A stretch of 64,000 nt of DNA from contig JAGXAN010000007.1 in assembly GCA_019075865.1 (NCBI GenBank), positions 132,237-196,236 of the forward strand. Reading direction: 5' to 3'. Source of the stretch: Hyphomicrobiales bacterium (GTDB taxonomy: Bacteria > Pseudomonadota > Alphaproteobacteria > Rhizobiales > Beijerinckiaceae). Each line of letters begins with the position of its first letter. Within the stretch, counting starts at the first letter, position 1. Below are positions 8,425-16,536 of this stretch, one piece after another. A model generated the notes under the pieces. The model searched no databases and was not told the DNA's origin. It saw only the letters and a program-made list of their open reading frames with translations. Both the position numbers and the translations under genes were made by a program.

Positions 8425-9867
8425 ATGCAACTCAAAGACCCAAGTTTGTTGAAATCCCAGTGCTTGATTGACGGTAAATGGGTGGGCGAGGGGATGGACG
8501 CCGTGAATAATCCGGCAACCGGGGATTTTATTGCCAAAGTGCCAAGGTTTGGTGCAGCCGAGACGCATCTGGCAATCGAGGCCGCGCAGCGTGCCTTCAA
8601 GCCTTGGGCGCAGCGCACGGCCAAGGAGCGTGCCAATATCATGCGCAAATGGTTTGATCTGATCATCGCCAACAAGGAAGATCTGGCGACCATTATGACC
8701 GCCGAGCAGGGCAAGCCGATTGCCGAAGCGCGCGGTGAAATCGATTATGCCGCCTCTTTCGTTGAATTTTATGCCGAAGAGGCCAAGCGCATTTATGGCG
8801 AAACCATTCCGTCGCACCGCGCGGATGCCCGGATTTTGGTGATCCGTCAGCCGATCGGGGTGATGTGCGCCATTACGCCGTGGAATTTCCCTGCCGCCAT
8901 GATTACCCGCAAGGTCTCTCCGGCATTGGCCGTGGGCTGCACGGCGGTGATCAAGCCGGCTCCCGAAACGCCTTTGACCGCGCTGGCCATCGGCGAATTG
9001 GCGTTGCGCGCCGGCATACCGGCAGGGGTGCTCAATCTGGTCACCGGCGATGCTCCGGCGATTGGCGAGGTCATGTGCGCGCATGATGATGTGCGCTTCA
9101 TCGGCTTTACCGGATCGACCGAAGTCGGACGCCTGTTGATGAAGCAGGCCTCGCCGACCATCAAGAAAGTTGGACTTGAACTGGGTGGCAATGCGCCTTT
9201 TATCGTGTTCGATGATGCGGATGTGGATGCGGCCGTGCAGGGCGCGATTGTTTCGAAATTCCGCAACATGGGCCAGACTTGCGTTTGCGCCAACCGCATT
9301 TATGCGCAGGATGGGATTTACGACACCTTTGTCTCCAAACTCGCGACCGAAGTTGCCAAGATGAAAGTCGGCAACGGCATGGATGTGGGCGTGACGCAGG
9401 GCCCGCTGATCAATGCCGAGGCCATCGGCAAAGTTGAAGCCCATATCGCCGATGCCGTGGGGCAGGGCGCGCGCGTGGTGGTGGGTGGCAAGCGTCATGA
9501 ACTGGGCGGCACATTCTTCCAGCCAACGGTGCTGGCGGGGGCGACCACGAAAATGCTGCTGTCGCGGGAGGAAACCTTTGGCCCGGTGGCACCTGTGTTT
9601 CGTTTCACGCAGGATTCGGATGTCGTGGAAATGGCCAATGACACTGAATTTGGCCTCGCCGCCTATTTTTATGCGCGGGATCTTGGCCGGGTGTTTCGCG
9701 TTGCGGAGGCGTTGGATTACGGCATGGTTGGCATCAATACTGGTTTGCTGGCGACCGAAGTCGCGCCGTTTGGCGGGGTGAAACAATCGGGACTTGGCCG
9801 CGAAGGCTCGCGTCACGGCGTCGAGGAATTCGTCGAGATGAAATATCTGCTGCTCGCCGGAATCTAG
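8425..9867 (+). CDS. gabD: NAD(P)-dependent succinate-semialdehyde dehydrogenase
   Basis: Aldehyde dehydrogenase that oxidises succinate semialdehyde to succinate in the GABA shunt. The 480-residue protein has PWNFPAAMITRKVSPALAVG in the cofactor-binding domain, FTGSTEVGR, the catalytic Glu in LELGGNAPF and the catalytic Cys in NMGQTCVCANR; length and motifs fit the GabD/class I subgroup. The ATG at 8425 has AGGAG 6 bp upstream; an ATG two codons earlier (8419) is worse placed. The related glutarate semialdehyde dehydrogenase activity cannot be excluded by sequence. Confidence 0.9.
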   Translation: MQLKDPSLLKSQCLIDGKWVGEGMDAVNNPATGDFIAKVPRFGAAETHLAIEAAQRAFKPWAQRTAKERANIMRKWFDLIIANKEDLATIMTAEQGKPIAEARGEIDYAASFVEFYAEEAKRIYGETIPSHRADARILVIRQPIGVMCAITPWNFPAAMITRKVSPALAVGCTAVIKPAPETPLTALAIGELALRAGIPAGVLNLVTGDAPAIGEVMCAHDDVRFIGFTGSTEVGRLLMKQASPTIKKVGLELGGNAPFIVFDDADVDAAVQGAIVSKFRNMGQTCVCANRIYAQDGIYDTFVSKLATEVAKMKVGNGMDVGVTQGPLINAEAIGKVEAHIADAVGQGARVVVGGKRHELGGTFFQPTVLAGATTKMLLSREETFGPVAPVFRFTQDSDVVEMANDTEFGLAAYFYARDLGRVFRVAEALDYGMVGINTGLLATEVAPFGGVKQSGLGREGSRHGVEEFVEMKYLLLAGI

Positions 9868-9888
9868 GTTGGTTTGAGCGGGAAGCTT

Positions 9889-9912
9889 GGGGGAAAGCGC
9901 AGGCTTTTCCCC
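9889..9912. terminator. Hairpin between convergent gabD and lipB
   Basis: GGGGGAAAGC (9889-9898) pairs along 10 bp, one G-T wobble, with GCTTTTCCCC (9903-9912) around a GCAG loop. It lies just after the gabD stop and before the lipB stop on the other strand, so it may terminate both. The downstream T-run is poor. Confidence 0.5.
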
Positions 9913-9944
9913 TATTCAGCGGCCTTGCCACTGGGCCTTGCATG

Positions 9945-10667
9945 TTATTCACCAAATATCGGCATGAATGCGCTGCGCAAAGCGGTGTCGACGGCTGACA
10001 TATCGGCCGTCAACCCCAGATCGCGCAGGCTGGTGACGCCATAATGGGCCTCGCGGATGCCGCAGGGGACTATGGCGTTGAAGTGCGAGAGGATGGGCGC
10101 AACGTTCAGGCTGATGCCGTGAAAGCTGACGCCGCGTCGCACCCTTATGCCAATGGCGGCAATCTTGTCCTCCGCCATTGTCCCGTCGGTGCCAGGGGGC
10201 TTGTCGGGGCGCTGGACCCAGACGCCGATTCGCGTCTCGCGCCGCTCGCCGGTGACGTTAAAACGCGCCAGCGTGGCCAGAATCCAGTCTTCCAGCGCGC
10301 AGACAAATGCGCGCACGTCCGGGCGGCGGCGGTTGAGATCCAGCATCACATAGGCGATTCGCTGGCCGGGGCCATGATAGGTGTATTGGCCGCCACGACC
10401 GGCTTCGAAAACCGGGAAATCGGCGGACAGCAAATCCTTGGGTTTGGCGGAGGTGCCCGCGGTATAGAGCGGTGGATGCTCCAGCAGCCAGATGCATTCG
10501 GCAGCCTGGCCGGCGGCGATCTCGCCCGCGCGTGTCTCCATGAAGGCCAAGGCTTCGAGATAAGGCGTCAGGCCTTCGCTGACCTTCCATTCCACCTTGG
10601 CGCCGGGGCGGGTGGGCAGAAAAGGCCGCATTCCTTCATTGTTCAACATTATCCGGCTCAAACCCAT
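9945..10667 (-). CDS. lipB: Lipoyl(octanoyl) transferase
   Basis: Moves octanoate from octanoyl-ACP to lipoyl domains, first step of lipoate synthesis, in the cytosol. About 240 residues in the LipB fold: [21 protein letters not shown], the catalytic Lys in [22 protein letters not shown], and the catalytic Cys in [15 protein letters not shown]. The start is uncertain: ATG codons at 10667, 10649 and 10631 are all in frame before the conserved core and none has an ideal ribosome-binding site. lipA is not in the window. It converges with gabD. Confidence 0.92.
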   Translation of the reverse strand: MGLSRIMLNNEGMRPFLPTRPGAKVEWKVSEGLTPYLEALAFMETRAGEIAAGQAAECIWLLEHPPLYTAGTSAKPKDLLSADFPVFEAGRGGQYTYHGPGQRIAYVMLDLNRRRPDVRAFVCALEDWILATLARFNVTGERRETRIGVWVQRPDKPPGTDGTMAEDKIAAIGIRVRRGVSFHGISLNVAPILSHFNAIVPCGIREAHYGVTSLRDLGLTADMSAVDTALRSAFMPIFGE

Positions 10668-10804
10668 TCCTCCGCATGCGGTGCCCCATATAAAACCGGG
10701 GCGATGCAATGAATATCGCTATTGTCGCACGAACAGCCTTGTCAGTTCAAAAGGCATTTGTTACACGCTGTCTTGTTCGCCCTCGCTCAGTGCTGGCAGA
10801 ACAT

Positions 10805-10891
10805 GCGGCCATGGCGGAATTGGTAGACGCGCTAGCTTGAGGTGCTAGTCCTTTAACCGGGGTGGAGGTTCGAGTCCTCTTGGCCGCACCA
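10805..10891 (+). tRNA. tRNA-Leu (anticodon GAG)
   Basis: An 87-nt gene including encoded CCA. The acceptor stem GCGGCCA pairs fully with TGGCCGC, the D-arm has GGTAGACGC, the anticodon stem CTAGC/GCTAG encloses TTGAGGT giving anticodon GAG, there is a long class II variable arm, and the T-arm contains GTTCGAGTCC. It would read CUC and CUU. No integrase or duplicated tRNA end was seen nearby. Confidence 0.97.
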
Positions 10892-10920
10892 TTGCTTGAG
10901 AGCAATGCGTGCTTTCTTTT
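10892..10920 (+). terminator. Probable terminator of tRNA-Leu
   Basis: Immediately after the CCA end, TTGCT/AGCAA form a short stem (6 bp if the final A of CCA is included) with a TGAG loop, followed about 8 bp later by a T-rich run. The position is right for a tRNA terminator; the spacing to the T-run is loose. Confidence 0.45.
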
Positions 10921-11086
10921 ATTGATGTGGGTTCGCGTGCCGCGCCAGCGGTTGCGTTGTCGTGCATTTTTATGCCGCGAATTTTTTTTTAAAAAAATCG
11001 ACGGGACTGAAACTTCCTTTCCCTGGCTCCCGTTTGACTGGATGTGACGGCGCATTGCCGCACGAAAGTTCTGACAGGAGAATCAA

Positions 11087-11644
11087 ATGTCGTTCAAATC
11101 CGCTCTTCGCGCCGGTATCTTTGCCACCTCGGCCAGTGCCATCATCATCACCGGTGCGTTTGCCGCCGTGAAAATGGTCGGTGGGGCCGCCATGTATCCC
11201 ACCAAGAACATTGTCGAAAATGCCGTCAATTCCAAGGTGCACACGACGCTTGTGGCGGCAGTGAAGGCCGCAGGCCTGGTGCCAACACTGGAGAGCCCCG
11301 GCCCGTTCACGGTTTTTGCCCCCACCAATGCCGCCTTCAGCAAGCTGCCGCAGGGCACGGTGGCTACTTTGCTGAAGCCGGAAAACAAAGCAACCCTGAC
11401 CGCGGTGCTGACCTATCACGTCGTGCCCGGCCGTTTAACCGCGGCGGATCTTGAGGCCGATGTGCGCAAGGGCCACGGCAAAGCCATGCTGAAGACAGTG
11501 CAGGGCAGTGATCTCACCGTGACCCAAAAGGGCCATTCCCTGTATCTGACCGATGACAAGGGCTCGATGGCGCGTATCACCATTGCCAATGTCATGCAGT
11601 CCAATGGCGTGATCCATGTGATCAACACCGTCATGCAGCCCTGA
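11087..11644 (+). CDS. Exported fasciclin (FAS1) domain protein
   Basis: A 185-residue secreted protein with an N-terminal signal or anchor (about residues 8-27) and one FAS1 domain from about 45 to the end. FAS1 signatures: NIVENAVNSKVHTTLVAAV, the H1 box GPFTVFAPTNAAFSKLP, and the YH box LTYHVVPGRLT, ending NVMQSNGVIHVINTVMQP. FAS1 domains are secreted or surface proteins linked to adhesion. A strong ribosome-binding site (ACAGGAGAATCAA) precedes the ATG. It is followed by an ECF sigma factor and an RskA-like anti-sigma factor, the same association as MPT70/MPT83 with SigK-RskA in mycobacteria, so it is a likely regulon member. Confidence 0.92.
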   Translation: MSFKSALRAGIFATSASAIIITGAFAAVKMVGGAAMYPTKNIVENAVNSKVHTTLVAAVKAAGLVPTLESPGPFTVFAPTNAAFSKLPQGTVATLLKPENKATLTAVLTYHVVPGRLTAADLEADVRKGHGKAMLKTVQGSDLTVTQKGHSLYLTDDKGSMARITIANVMQSNGVIHVINTVMQP

Positions 11645-11689
11645 TCGCCCTTTGACCCCAATCGGGGTTCAAACTTTCCGCATTCATTG

Positions 11690-11714
11690 CCCCGGCCATT
11701 GGCCGGGGTGTTTT
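11690..11714 (+). terminator. Rho-independent terminator after the fasciclin gene
   Basis: CCCCGGCC (11690-11697) and GGCCGGGG (11701-11708) form a perfect 8-bp GC stem with a 3-nt loop, followed by TGTTTT. It would separate the fasciclin transcript from the downstream sigma factor gene. Confidence 0.75.
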
Positions 11715-11770
11715 GCGTCGCCCCCTTGTCCTGCACGTAATTCCGGTGCACCCTGCCCAAGTGCATTTGC

Positions 11771-12352
11771 GTGCCCGAACAAACAAGAGAGCCTGAATTG
11801 ACGGACTTAAACCTTGATCTGGGCCCAATTCTCCAGCAAGTCGCCAAAAGCGACAAGGCGGCATTCAAGCGCCTTTATGATTTGACCTCCGCAAAACTTT
11901 TAGGGGTGATCCTGCGTATTATCAAAGACAGGGTCGCAGCGGAGGATGTCTTGCAGGACGTGTATTTGCGGATTTGGCGCAATGCCGCGCGCTATGCACC
12001 GGAAGCCGGCTCGGCCAATGGCTGGGTGGTGACCATTGCCCGAAACCGGGCCATTGACCTGGTGCGCCGCAAGTCCGAGCAGACCATGCCGGAAAACGAG
12101 GACGGCGAGGACTGGTTCGCCAAGCTGGCGGAAGGGCGCGATCGCGAAGGCGAAATCATGGACGCCTCCAGCTTGCGCTATTGTCTGGGACAGATGGAAG
12201 CTGAAAAGCGTGCTTGTGTGCTGGACGCCTATTATGAGGGATTGTCGCGCGAGGAACTGGCGGCCCGCTATCGCCAGCCGGTCAACACGATCAAAACCTG
12301 GCTGCATCGCGCCATAGCGGCGCTGCGGGCCTGCATGGAAACCAACGGATGA
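11771..12352 (+). CDS. ECF RNA polymerase sigma factor (SigK/RskA-type pair)
   Basis: A 193-residue group IV sigma-70 factor with only regions 2 and 4. Region 2 (about residues 25-95) includes AEDVLQDVYLRIWRNAARY and IARNRAIDLVRR; region 4 (about 130-190) contains the helix-turn-helix LSREELAARYRQPVNTIKTW. Start is GTG at 11771, or TTG at 11798 which has the better AAGAGAG site. Its stop overlaps the start of the anti-sigma gene by 4 bp, so the pair is translationally coupled and the factor is probably held inactive at the membrane. It probably controls the fasciclin gene upstream and itself; this is inferred. Confidence 0.92.
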   Translation: MPEQTREPELTDLNLDLGPILQQVAKSDKAAFKRLYDLTSAKLLGVILRIIKDRVAAEDVLQDVYLRIWRNAARYAPEAGSANGWVVTIARNRAIDLVRRKSEQTMPENEDGEDWFAKLAEGRDREGEIMDASSLRYCLGQMEAEKRACVLDAYYEGLSREELAARYRQPVNTIKTWLHRAIAALRACMETNG

Positions 12353-13095
12353 GCCAATTGCCCCCCCTTTCGGCGGAAGATGCTGCGCAAGTCACCGAAT
12401 ACGTGCTCGGAACATTGAGCCTTGATGAGCGCATTGCGTTTGAAGCGCGGCTTGAGAGCGAACCGGCGCTGAGTCTTGATGTGCGCGGTCTGGAGCAAAA
12501 GCTCGCACCCTTGGCTGCCGTTGGCGATGAGGTCACGCCATCGCCCGGCCTTTTTGCCAAAATCGAAAGCGCGATTGCCGGGCAGGGCACGGTTTCCAAC
12601 CTCACAGTGATCGAAGGCGGCAAAACGGGCCGTGACAATAGCACGGCCAGCCCGGTGAGCGTGGCGCTGGTGTGGTGGCGGCGCAGTGCCATCGGTATGG
12701 GTGCCATCGCGGCGGCATTGCTCGTGGCACTGGTCGGGACACAATTGCCGCAGCAGGGGCCGCAAAGCTATGTGGCAGTGGTCGATTCCAACGGCGCGCA
12801 ACCGCCCCTGATCGTGCATGTCGATTTGCGCAGTGGCACGGTCCTGGTGCGTCCGGCGCTTGCGAGCGTCGCATCGGATAAAAGCCTTGAATTGTGGTAC
12901 ATTGGTGCCAATTCGGCTCCCAAATCCATGGGCGTTGTAGAAAATAAGTCGCTGGATTTGAAATTGCCGGCAGACGCCAATAAATCGCTGATTGAAAAGG
13001 CGGTGTTTGCGGTGACGCTGGAGCCCAAGGGCGGTTCGCCAACCGGCAAGCCGACCGGGCCGGTGGTCTATAAAGGCACACTCATTCCCGAATAA
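12349..13095 (+). CDS. Membrane anti-sigma factor, RskA-like
   Basis: A 248-residue single-pass protein. The N-terminal cytosolic part (VTEYVLGTLSLDERIAFEAR) is the short helical sigma-binding region typical of RskA and related anti-sigma factors; one transmembrane helix lies at about residues 112-133; the C-terminal extracytoplasmic domain has SLELWYIG and FAVTLEPKGGSPTGKPTGPV, matching the anti-sigma-K factor RskA C-terminal domain. It overlaps the sigma gene by 4 bp. In the known family the signal is passed by proteolysis of the anti-sigma factor; which signal applies here cannot be seen. Confidence 0.9.
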   Translation: MSQLPPLSAEDAAQVTEYVLGTLSLDERIAFEARLESEPALSLDVRGLEQKLAPLAAVGDEVTPSPGLFAKIESAIAGQGTVSNLTVIEGGKTGRDNSTASPVSVALVWWRRSAIGMGAIAAALLVALVGTQLPQQGPQSYVAVVDSNGAQPPLIVHVDLRSGTVLVRPALASVASDKSLELWYIGANSAPKSMGVVENKSLDLKLPADANKSLIEKAVFAVTLEPKGGSPTGKPTGPVVYKGTLIPE

Positions 13096-13166
13096 TGGGT
13101 GCATAGCTTGACAATGGCGTGAGGTTTGGCTTGCGAAGCGCCAATGTTGCTGTCTAAACCGAAACC

Positions 13167-13604
13167 ATGACCCTGAATCTGCTCAAATTATGTGTCGGCG
13201 CAAGCGCGATTTCCGATCTTGAAAATTGGATTGCCTCCCGCCTCGCATTGGCGCAAGCGGAGGGGCGTCCGGTTGAGCAATTCCACACGACCCGCATGGT
13301 GCCCAAGCGCGCCGATGAATTGTTGGATGGCGGGTCGCTGTATTGGGTCATCAAAGGCCAGATTGCGGTGCGTCAGCGCCTTCTGCAAATTCGGCCCCAT
13401 ACCGACAAGGATGGCATAGGCCGGTGCGATCTGGTGCTGGAACCGGTCTTGATTCCGGTTTATCCTTTGCCCTGCCGGCCTTTTCAGGGCTGGCGCTATT
13501 TGAAAAGTGCCGAAGCCCCACGCGATTTGAACGATGGGGCTGAAAATGTGGCTGACTTGCCGGAAAGTCTGCGGCGTGAATTGCGGGAAATGGGTTTGTT
13601 GTAA
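13167..13604 (+). CDS. DUF1489 family protein
   Basis: A 145-residue cytosolic protein of the DUF1489 family, common and single-copy in Alphaproteobacteria. Recognised from MTLNLLKLCVGASAISDLEN, HTTRMVPKRADELLDGGSLYW, the VIKGQIAVRQRLL region and FQGWRYLKSAEAPRDL. No function is known for the family. It has no signal peptide or transmembrane segment. It lies between the anti-sigma factor and a membrane J-protein, both in the same direction. Confidence 0.85.
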   Translation: MTLNLLKLCVGASAISDLENWIASRLALAQAEGRPVEQFHTTRMVPKRADELLDGGSLYWVIKGQIAVRQRLLQIRPHTDKDGIGRCDLVLEPVLIPVYPLPCRPFQGWRYLKSAEAPRDLNDGAENVADLPESLRRELREMGLL

Positions 13605-13641
13605 ATCAGATTAAACTGCCGGGTTAATTGGAGAATTGCGG

Positions 13642-14367
13642 ATGTTTTTGATCTACCTGGGCGGCTTGCTGGTACTTGGATTTCTGGTGCGCGGCGTCAT
13701 GCGGCAAATCAAGGGGGGCAATGGCAAGTCGCGGTCGATGACGATTTCGCGGGTGACAGGCTCCACCTTTCTGATTCTGGCGATCATTGCACTGGTGGCA
13801 GACAAGTGGCCCCTTGCTCTCGTATTTGCGGTGCTCGGGTTCTGGATCATGGGCAATGCGGCGCTGCGCCGGGGTCTGTCCGGCTTGTGGCCGGATCGTG
13901 CCAATAGCGGCGTTTCGCGGATGCGTTCGGCGATGATCGAGATGGAAATTGATAATGCGACCAATGAATTGTGCGGTCAGGTGCTGGCAGGCGATTTCAT
14001 CGGCCAACAACTCAATGATCTGTCGCGCGCCCAGTGCATGGGGCTTTATCGTTCGGCGCTGCACCTTGATGGGGGTGGCGCGCGGTTGCTAGAGGCTTAT
14101 TTCGACCGCCGTTTTGCCGGATGGCGTGCGGCAGGACAAAACAAGGCCGATGCGGGGGGCGATAGTCTGTCGCGGCTGAAGTCGGGAAATATGTCGGAGG
14201 ATGAGGCTTACGAGGTGCTTGGCCTTCGACGCGGCGCGGGCCGGGACGATGTCGTGCGTGCCCATCGGGGCATGATGAAGAAATGGCATCCGGATCGTGG
14301 CGGGACGACGGATGTCGCTGCCCGAATCAACGAAGCCAAAGATATGTTGTTGCGCCTGCACCATTGA
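13642..14367 (+). CDS. Membrane-anchored J-domain protein
   Basis: A 241-residue protein with an N-terminal transmembrane helix (residues 1-18), a second hydrophobic pair near 35-75, a cytosolic helical region, and a C-terminal J-domain (about 190-241) containing the HPD tripeptide in KKWHPDRGGTTDVAARINEA. Such type III J-proteins recruit DnaK to the membrane; the arrangement resembles the TIM14/Pam18 type. The ATG at 13642 follows a GGAGAA site at 13630-13635; the upstream TTG at 13636 overlaps no better site. Partner and substrate are unknown. Confidence 0.85.
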   Translation: MFLIYLGGLLVLGFLVRGVMRQIKGGNGKSRSMTISRVTGSTFLILAIIALVADKWPLALVFAVLGFWIMGNAALRRGLSGLWPDRANSGVSRMRSAMIEMEIDNATNELCGQVLAGDFIGQQLNDLSRAQCMGLYRSALHLDGGGARLLEAYFDRRFAGWRAAGQNKADAGGDSLSRLKSGNMSEDEAYEVLGLRRGAGRDDVVRAHRGMMKKWHPDRGGTTDVAARINEAKDMLLRLHH

Positions 14368-14438
14368 AATCAACCTTCGACGTTTACGCTAACGATTCCA
14401 ATTCCAGCGCAAGCTCATGCCTTGCGCTTATTCCAGAC

Positions 14439-16190
14439 TCAGTTTTTGGTCGCAAAGCAGGAAAAACCGGTGCGCTTGAGACTTTTGCAGGCCGCATTGG
14501 CCGAGGCCATTTGCAAACCGCCAAACCGGGCGCGGTAGATCGTTGTTTTGCCTTTCTGAACCTTTTCAGTGATCGCATGGGTGCTTGCCAGCACTCTGGC
14601 GTTTTTGACCTTGGCACGATCGAGCAGCGTGTGTGCGAGTTCGGCTGTGCCTGTGGCACCAATCTGTATCACCCAGCCTTTTTCATCCGCATTACCGGAG
14701 TCGGCTTCTGCCTTTTTGGCGGGCAGGGATGCGGTTGAATCGCGATCCACCCCTTTGGAGGCGGAAGAATGTTGCGGCGCGATGGCGTTGATGGCGCGGG
14801 TCGCCTCGGTCTCATGGGAGGGGCGTCCTTTTGGGCCGGCAACCCAACCCAGCGCTGCCGGGGTCACATCGGTGCGGTGCGGGGGTTCGCGGGTGGCTTG
14901 AGCCAGCACATGGGCGCGGGTCGAGCCGTCACGCACATAGCGCACATTTTTCACGAGAGCGGCTGGGGCGACTGCCTCTTCACTCTTGGTTTCAGGCGGG
15001 GCGGCTGCGGGCAGCTTCAGGGTCGCCGATATCACGGCTGGCTGGAAGCGGCGGACCGTCGGATGCTCAAGGGGGGGAACCACTGCCGCGAGTTCGAGGC
15101 TGTGGGCGGTGCCATGCGGCACGGGCACCTGGCGCAGATGGCTTGGTTCGGCTTCCGGAATGGGCGTCGGGCGTGCGGATGCTTCCACCGATTGATTGGC
15201 GGTTTTATCCGCTTCGGCTGTGCGGGTTTCGCCTGCGGGCAAATCCTGATCCCGGATCAGGCGGGCGGTGCGCACATTGGCGCCGCGCTCCAAATTGGCG
15301 CTGATGAGTTTGGCCATAATGGCGTCGCGGCCGCGCCACGAAGTGCCGCCCAGAACCACCGAAACGATTCGGCGACCGTCGCGGTGCACCGAGGTGAGCA
15401 AATTGAAGCCCGAAGCATTGGTGAAGCCGGTCTTGATGCCATCCATGCCTTCCACATAATTGAGCATGTGATTGTGGTTATGCATATTACGGCCGGCATA
15501 GGTGTAATGGCGCACCGAGAAATAGTGATAATATTGCGGGAAGCTTTCCTGGATTGCGCGGCCGAGTATTGCCAGATCGCGCGCCGTGGTGAGCTGCCTG
15601 GGGTTGGGCAAGCCGGAGGCATCCGCGTAATTGGTGTGCATCATGCCAAGCTGGTGGGCCTTGGCGGTCATCATCTCGGCAAAATGGGCTTCGGTGCCAC
15701 CAATTTTCTCGGCAACCACGACGGCCATGTCATTGGCCGACTGGGTAACGATCGATTTGATCGCCGCCTCGACCGGCAGGTGCGAGCCGGCTGGGATGCC
15801 AAGCTTCGTAGGGGCTTGCGCTGCCGCATGTCGGGAAACGGGCAATTCGGTTTGCAGGGTCATTTTACCCTTAGCGAGCTGCTCGAACAGCAGATATAGC
15901 GTCATGACCTTGGTCAGGGAGGCGGGGTGGCGGGGCGCATCAATGTCCACGCCGGACAGGATACGCCCGGATTTTGCGTCAACGACAATGTCAGAGAATG
16001 GCGGGGAATAGCCACCATGCCGCGCGACATGATGGCCATGTGCGCGGTGCACCAGATGGTGCCGGGCATGGCCATGATGGCGAAGGTGGCGGTGCCTGGC
16101 TTCGGCTGGGCTGGCGACGGTTCCCAAAATCAGCAGGCTGGCAATTGCGGCAAAGCCGATCCGTCCCGAAACAACACTACGGTTACCCAT
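14439..16190 (-). CDS. D-alanyl-D-alanine carboxypeptidase (PBP5/6, DacF type) with SPOR domain
   Basis: Periplasmic enzyme trimming the terminal D-Ala of peptidoglycan stem peptides. The 583-residue protein has a signal peptide (about 1-30), an unusual histidine/arginine-rich segment (12 His within residues 31-60), the S11 catalytic domain with S91-x-x-K94 (SLTK), S151-x-N153 and K253-T-G255, a long Pro/Ala-rich linker (about 320-500), and a C-terminal SPOR domain (about 510-583) that binds denuded septal glycan. The ATG at 16190 has a GAGAG site; the in-frame TTG at 16214 is less likely. It is divergent from the phasin gene. Confidence 0.93.
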   Translation of the reverse strand: MGNRSVVSGRIGFAAIASLLILGTVASPAEARHRHLRHHGHARHHLVHRAHGHHVARHGGYSPPFSDIVVDAKSGRILSGVDIDAPRHPASLTKVMTLYLLFEQLAKGKMTLQTELPVSRHAAAQAPTKLGIPAGSHLPVEAAIKSIVTQSANDMAVVVAEKIGGTEAHFAEMMTAKAHQLGMMHTNYADASGLPNPRQLTTARDLAILGRAIQESFPQYYHYFSVRHYTYAGRNMHNHNHMLNYVEGMDGIKTGFTNASGFNLLTSVHRDGRRIVSVVLGGTSWRGRDAIMAKLISANLERGANVRTARLIRDQDLPAGETRTAEADKTANQSVEASARPTPIPEAEPSHLRQVPVPHGTAHSLELAAVVPPLEHPTVRRFQPAVISATLKLPAAAPPETKSEEAVAPAALVKNVRYVRDGSTRAHVLAQATREPPHRTDVTPAALGWVAGPKGRPSHETEATRAINAIAPQHSSASKGVDRDSTASLPAKKAEADSGNADEKGWVIQIGATGTAELAHTLLDRAKVKNARVLASTHAITEKVQKGKTTIYRARFGGLQMASANAACKSLKRTGFSCFATKN

Positions 16191-16393
16191 TACGCGACTC
16201 TCACTCGAATGCAACGGCCGGTCAAACCCGGCGTCATAAAAACAGCACAGTTAAAGACGTTATGGGAGCGCAGTTACCGTGAGGTTAAGAGCTTCATTAA
16301 ATCAGCGTGAAAGCATCCCGGAAGCGTCTGTTGGCGGCGCATGAAATTTCGGCAACCGGCGGGTTGGCGAGGGTGCGACATTTTGATTTATGT

Positions 16394-16433
16394 TGCACTG
16401 CAAAAAATATTTGACAATTTTTTGTGCAGTGCA
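16394..16433. promoter_or_regulatory. PhaR-like operator: TGCACTGCA paired with TGCAGTGCA
   Basis: TGCACTGCA (16394-16402) and its exact reverse complement TGCAGTGCA (16425-16433) lie 31 bp apart centre to centre, about three helical turns. The left copy is just upstream of the -35 box and the right copy fills the spacer up to the -10 box, so a bound repressor would block RNA polymerase. TGC/GCA-rich palindromes are known for PhaR repressors of polyhydroxyalkanoate genes in Alphaproteobacteria. The same 9-mer occurs at 56903. Confidence 0.65.
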
Positions 16434-16439
16434 TATAAA
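16411..16439 (+). promoter_or_regulatory. Consensus sigma-70 promoter of the phasin gene
   Basis: TTGACA (16411-16416), a 17-bp spacer, and TATAAA (16434-16439) make a near-perfect housekeeping promoter about 100 bp upstream of the phasin ATG. The A/T-rich flank adds to expected strength, consistent with phasins being abundant. The right PhaR-like half-site lies inside the spacer. Confidence 0.8.
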
Positions 16440-16536
16440 GGGATTGTTCAGGGCGGTGGCGGTGTTGTCGGCCGCTCTCAACGAAGAAAATTCGGCGGCG
16501 CATAACGCGACGTCTGTCCAAATTTAGGAGCGACCC

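Larger units (their letters stand above)
16191..16536. other. Divergent intergenic region between dacF and the phasin gene
   Basis: This gap of 346 bp holds the phasin promoter and its paired 9-bp operator-like motifs in the right half. The left half should carry the dacF promoter but I could not pick a convincing one. No small ORF with a ribosome-binding site was recognised. Confidence 0.6.

Noticed and set aside
7543-9816. Open frame of 757 codons on the minus strand
   Set aside because: It lies antisense to the DUF502 and gabD genes, has low-complexity Arg/His-rich composition and no domain; it is a shadow of the GC-rich codon bias.
10981-10997. T9A7 tract upstream of the fasciclin gene as a terminator
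   Set aside because: It is a simple A/T tract with no GC stem; it may be an UP-type element or curved DNA but cannot be supported.
10805-11086. Integration site at tRNA-Leu
   Set aside because: No integrase, no direct repeat of the tRNA 3' end and no change of codon use downstream.
16284-16299. CtrA-type site TTAA-N8-TTAA upstream of dacF
   Set aside because: The spacing is 8 rather than the required 7 bases.
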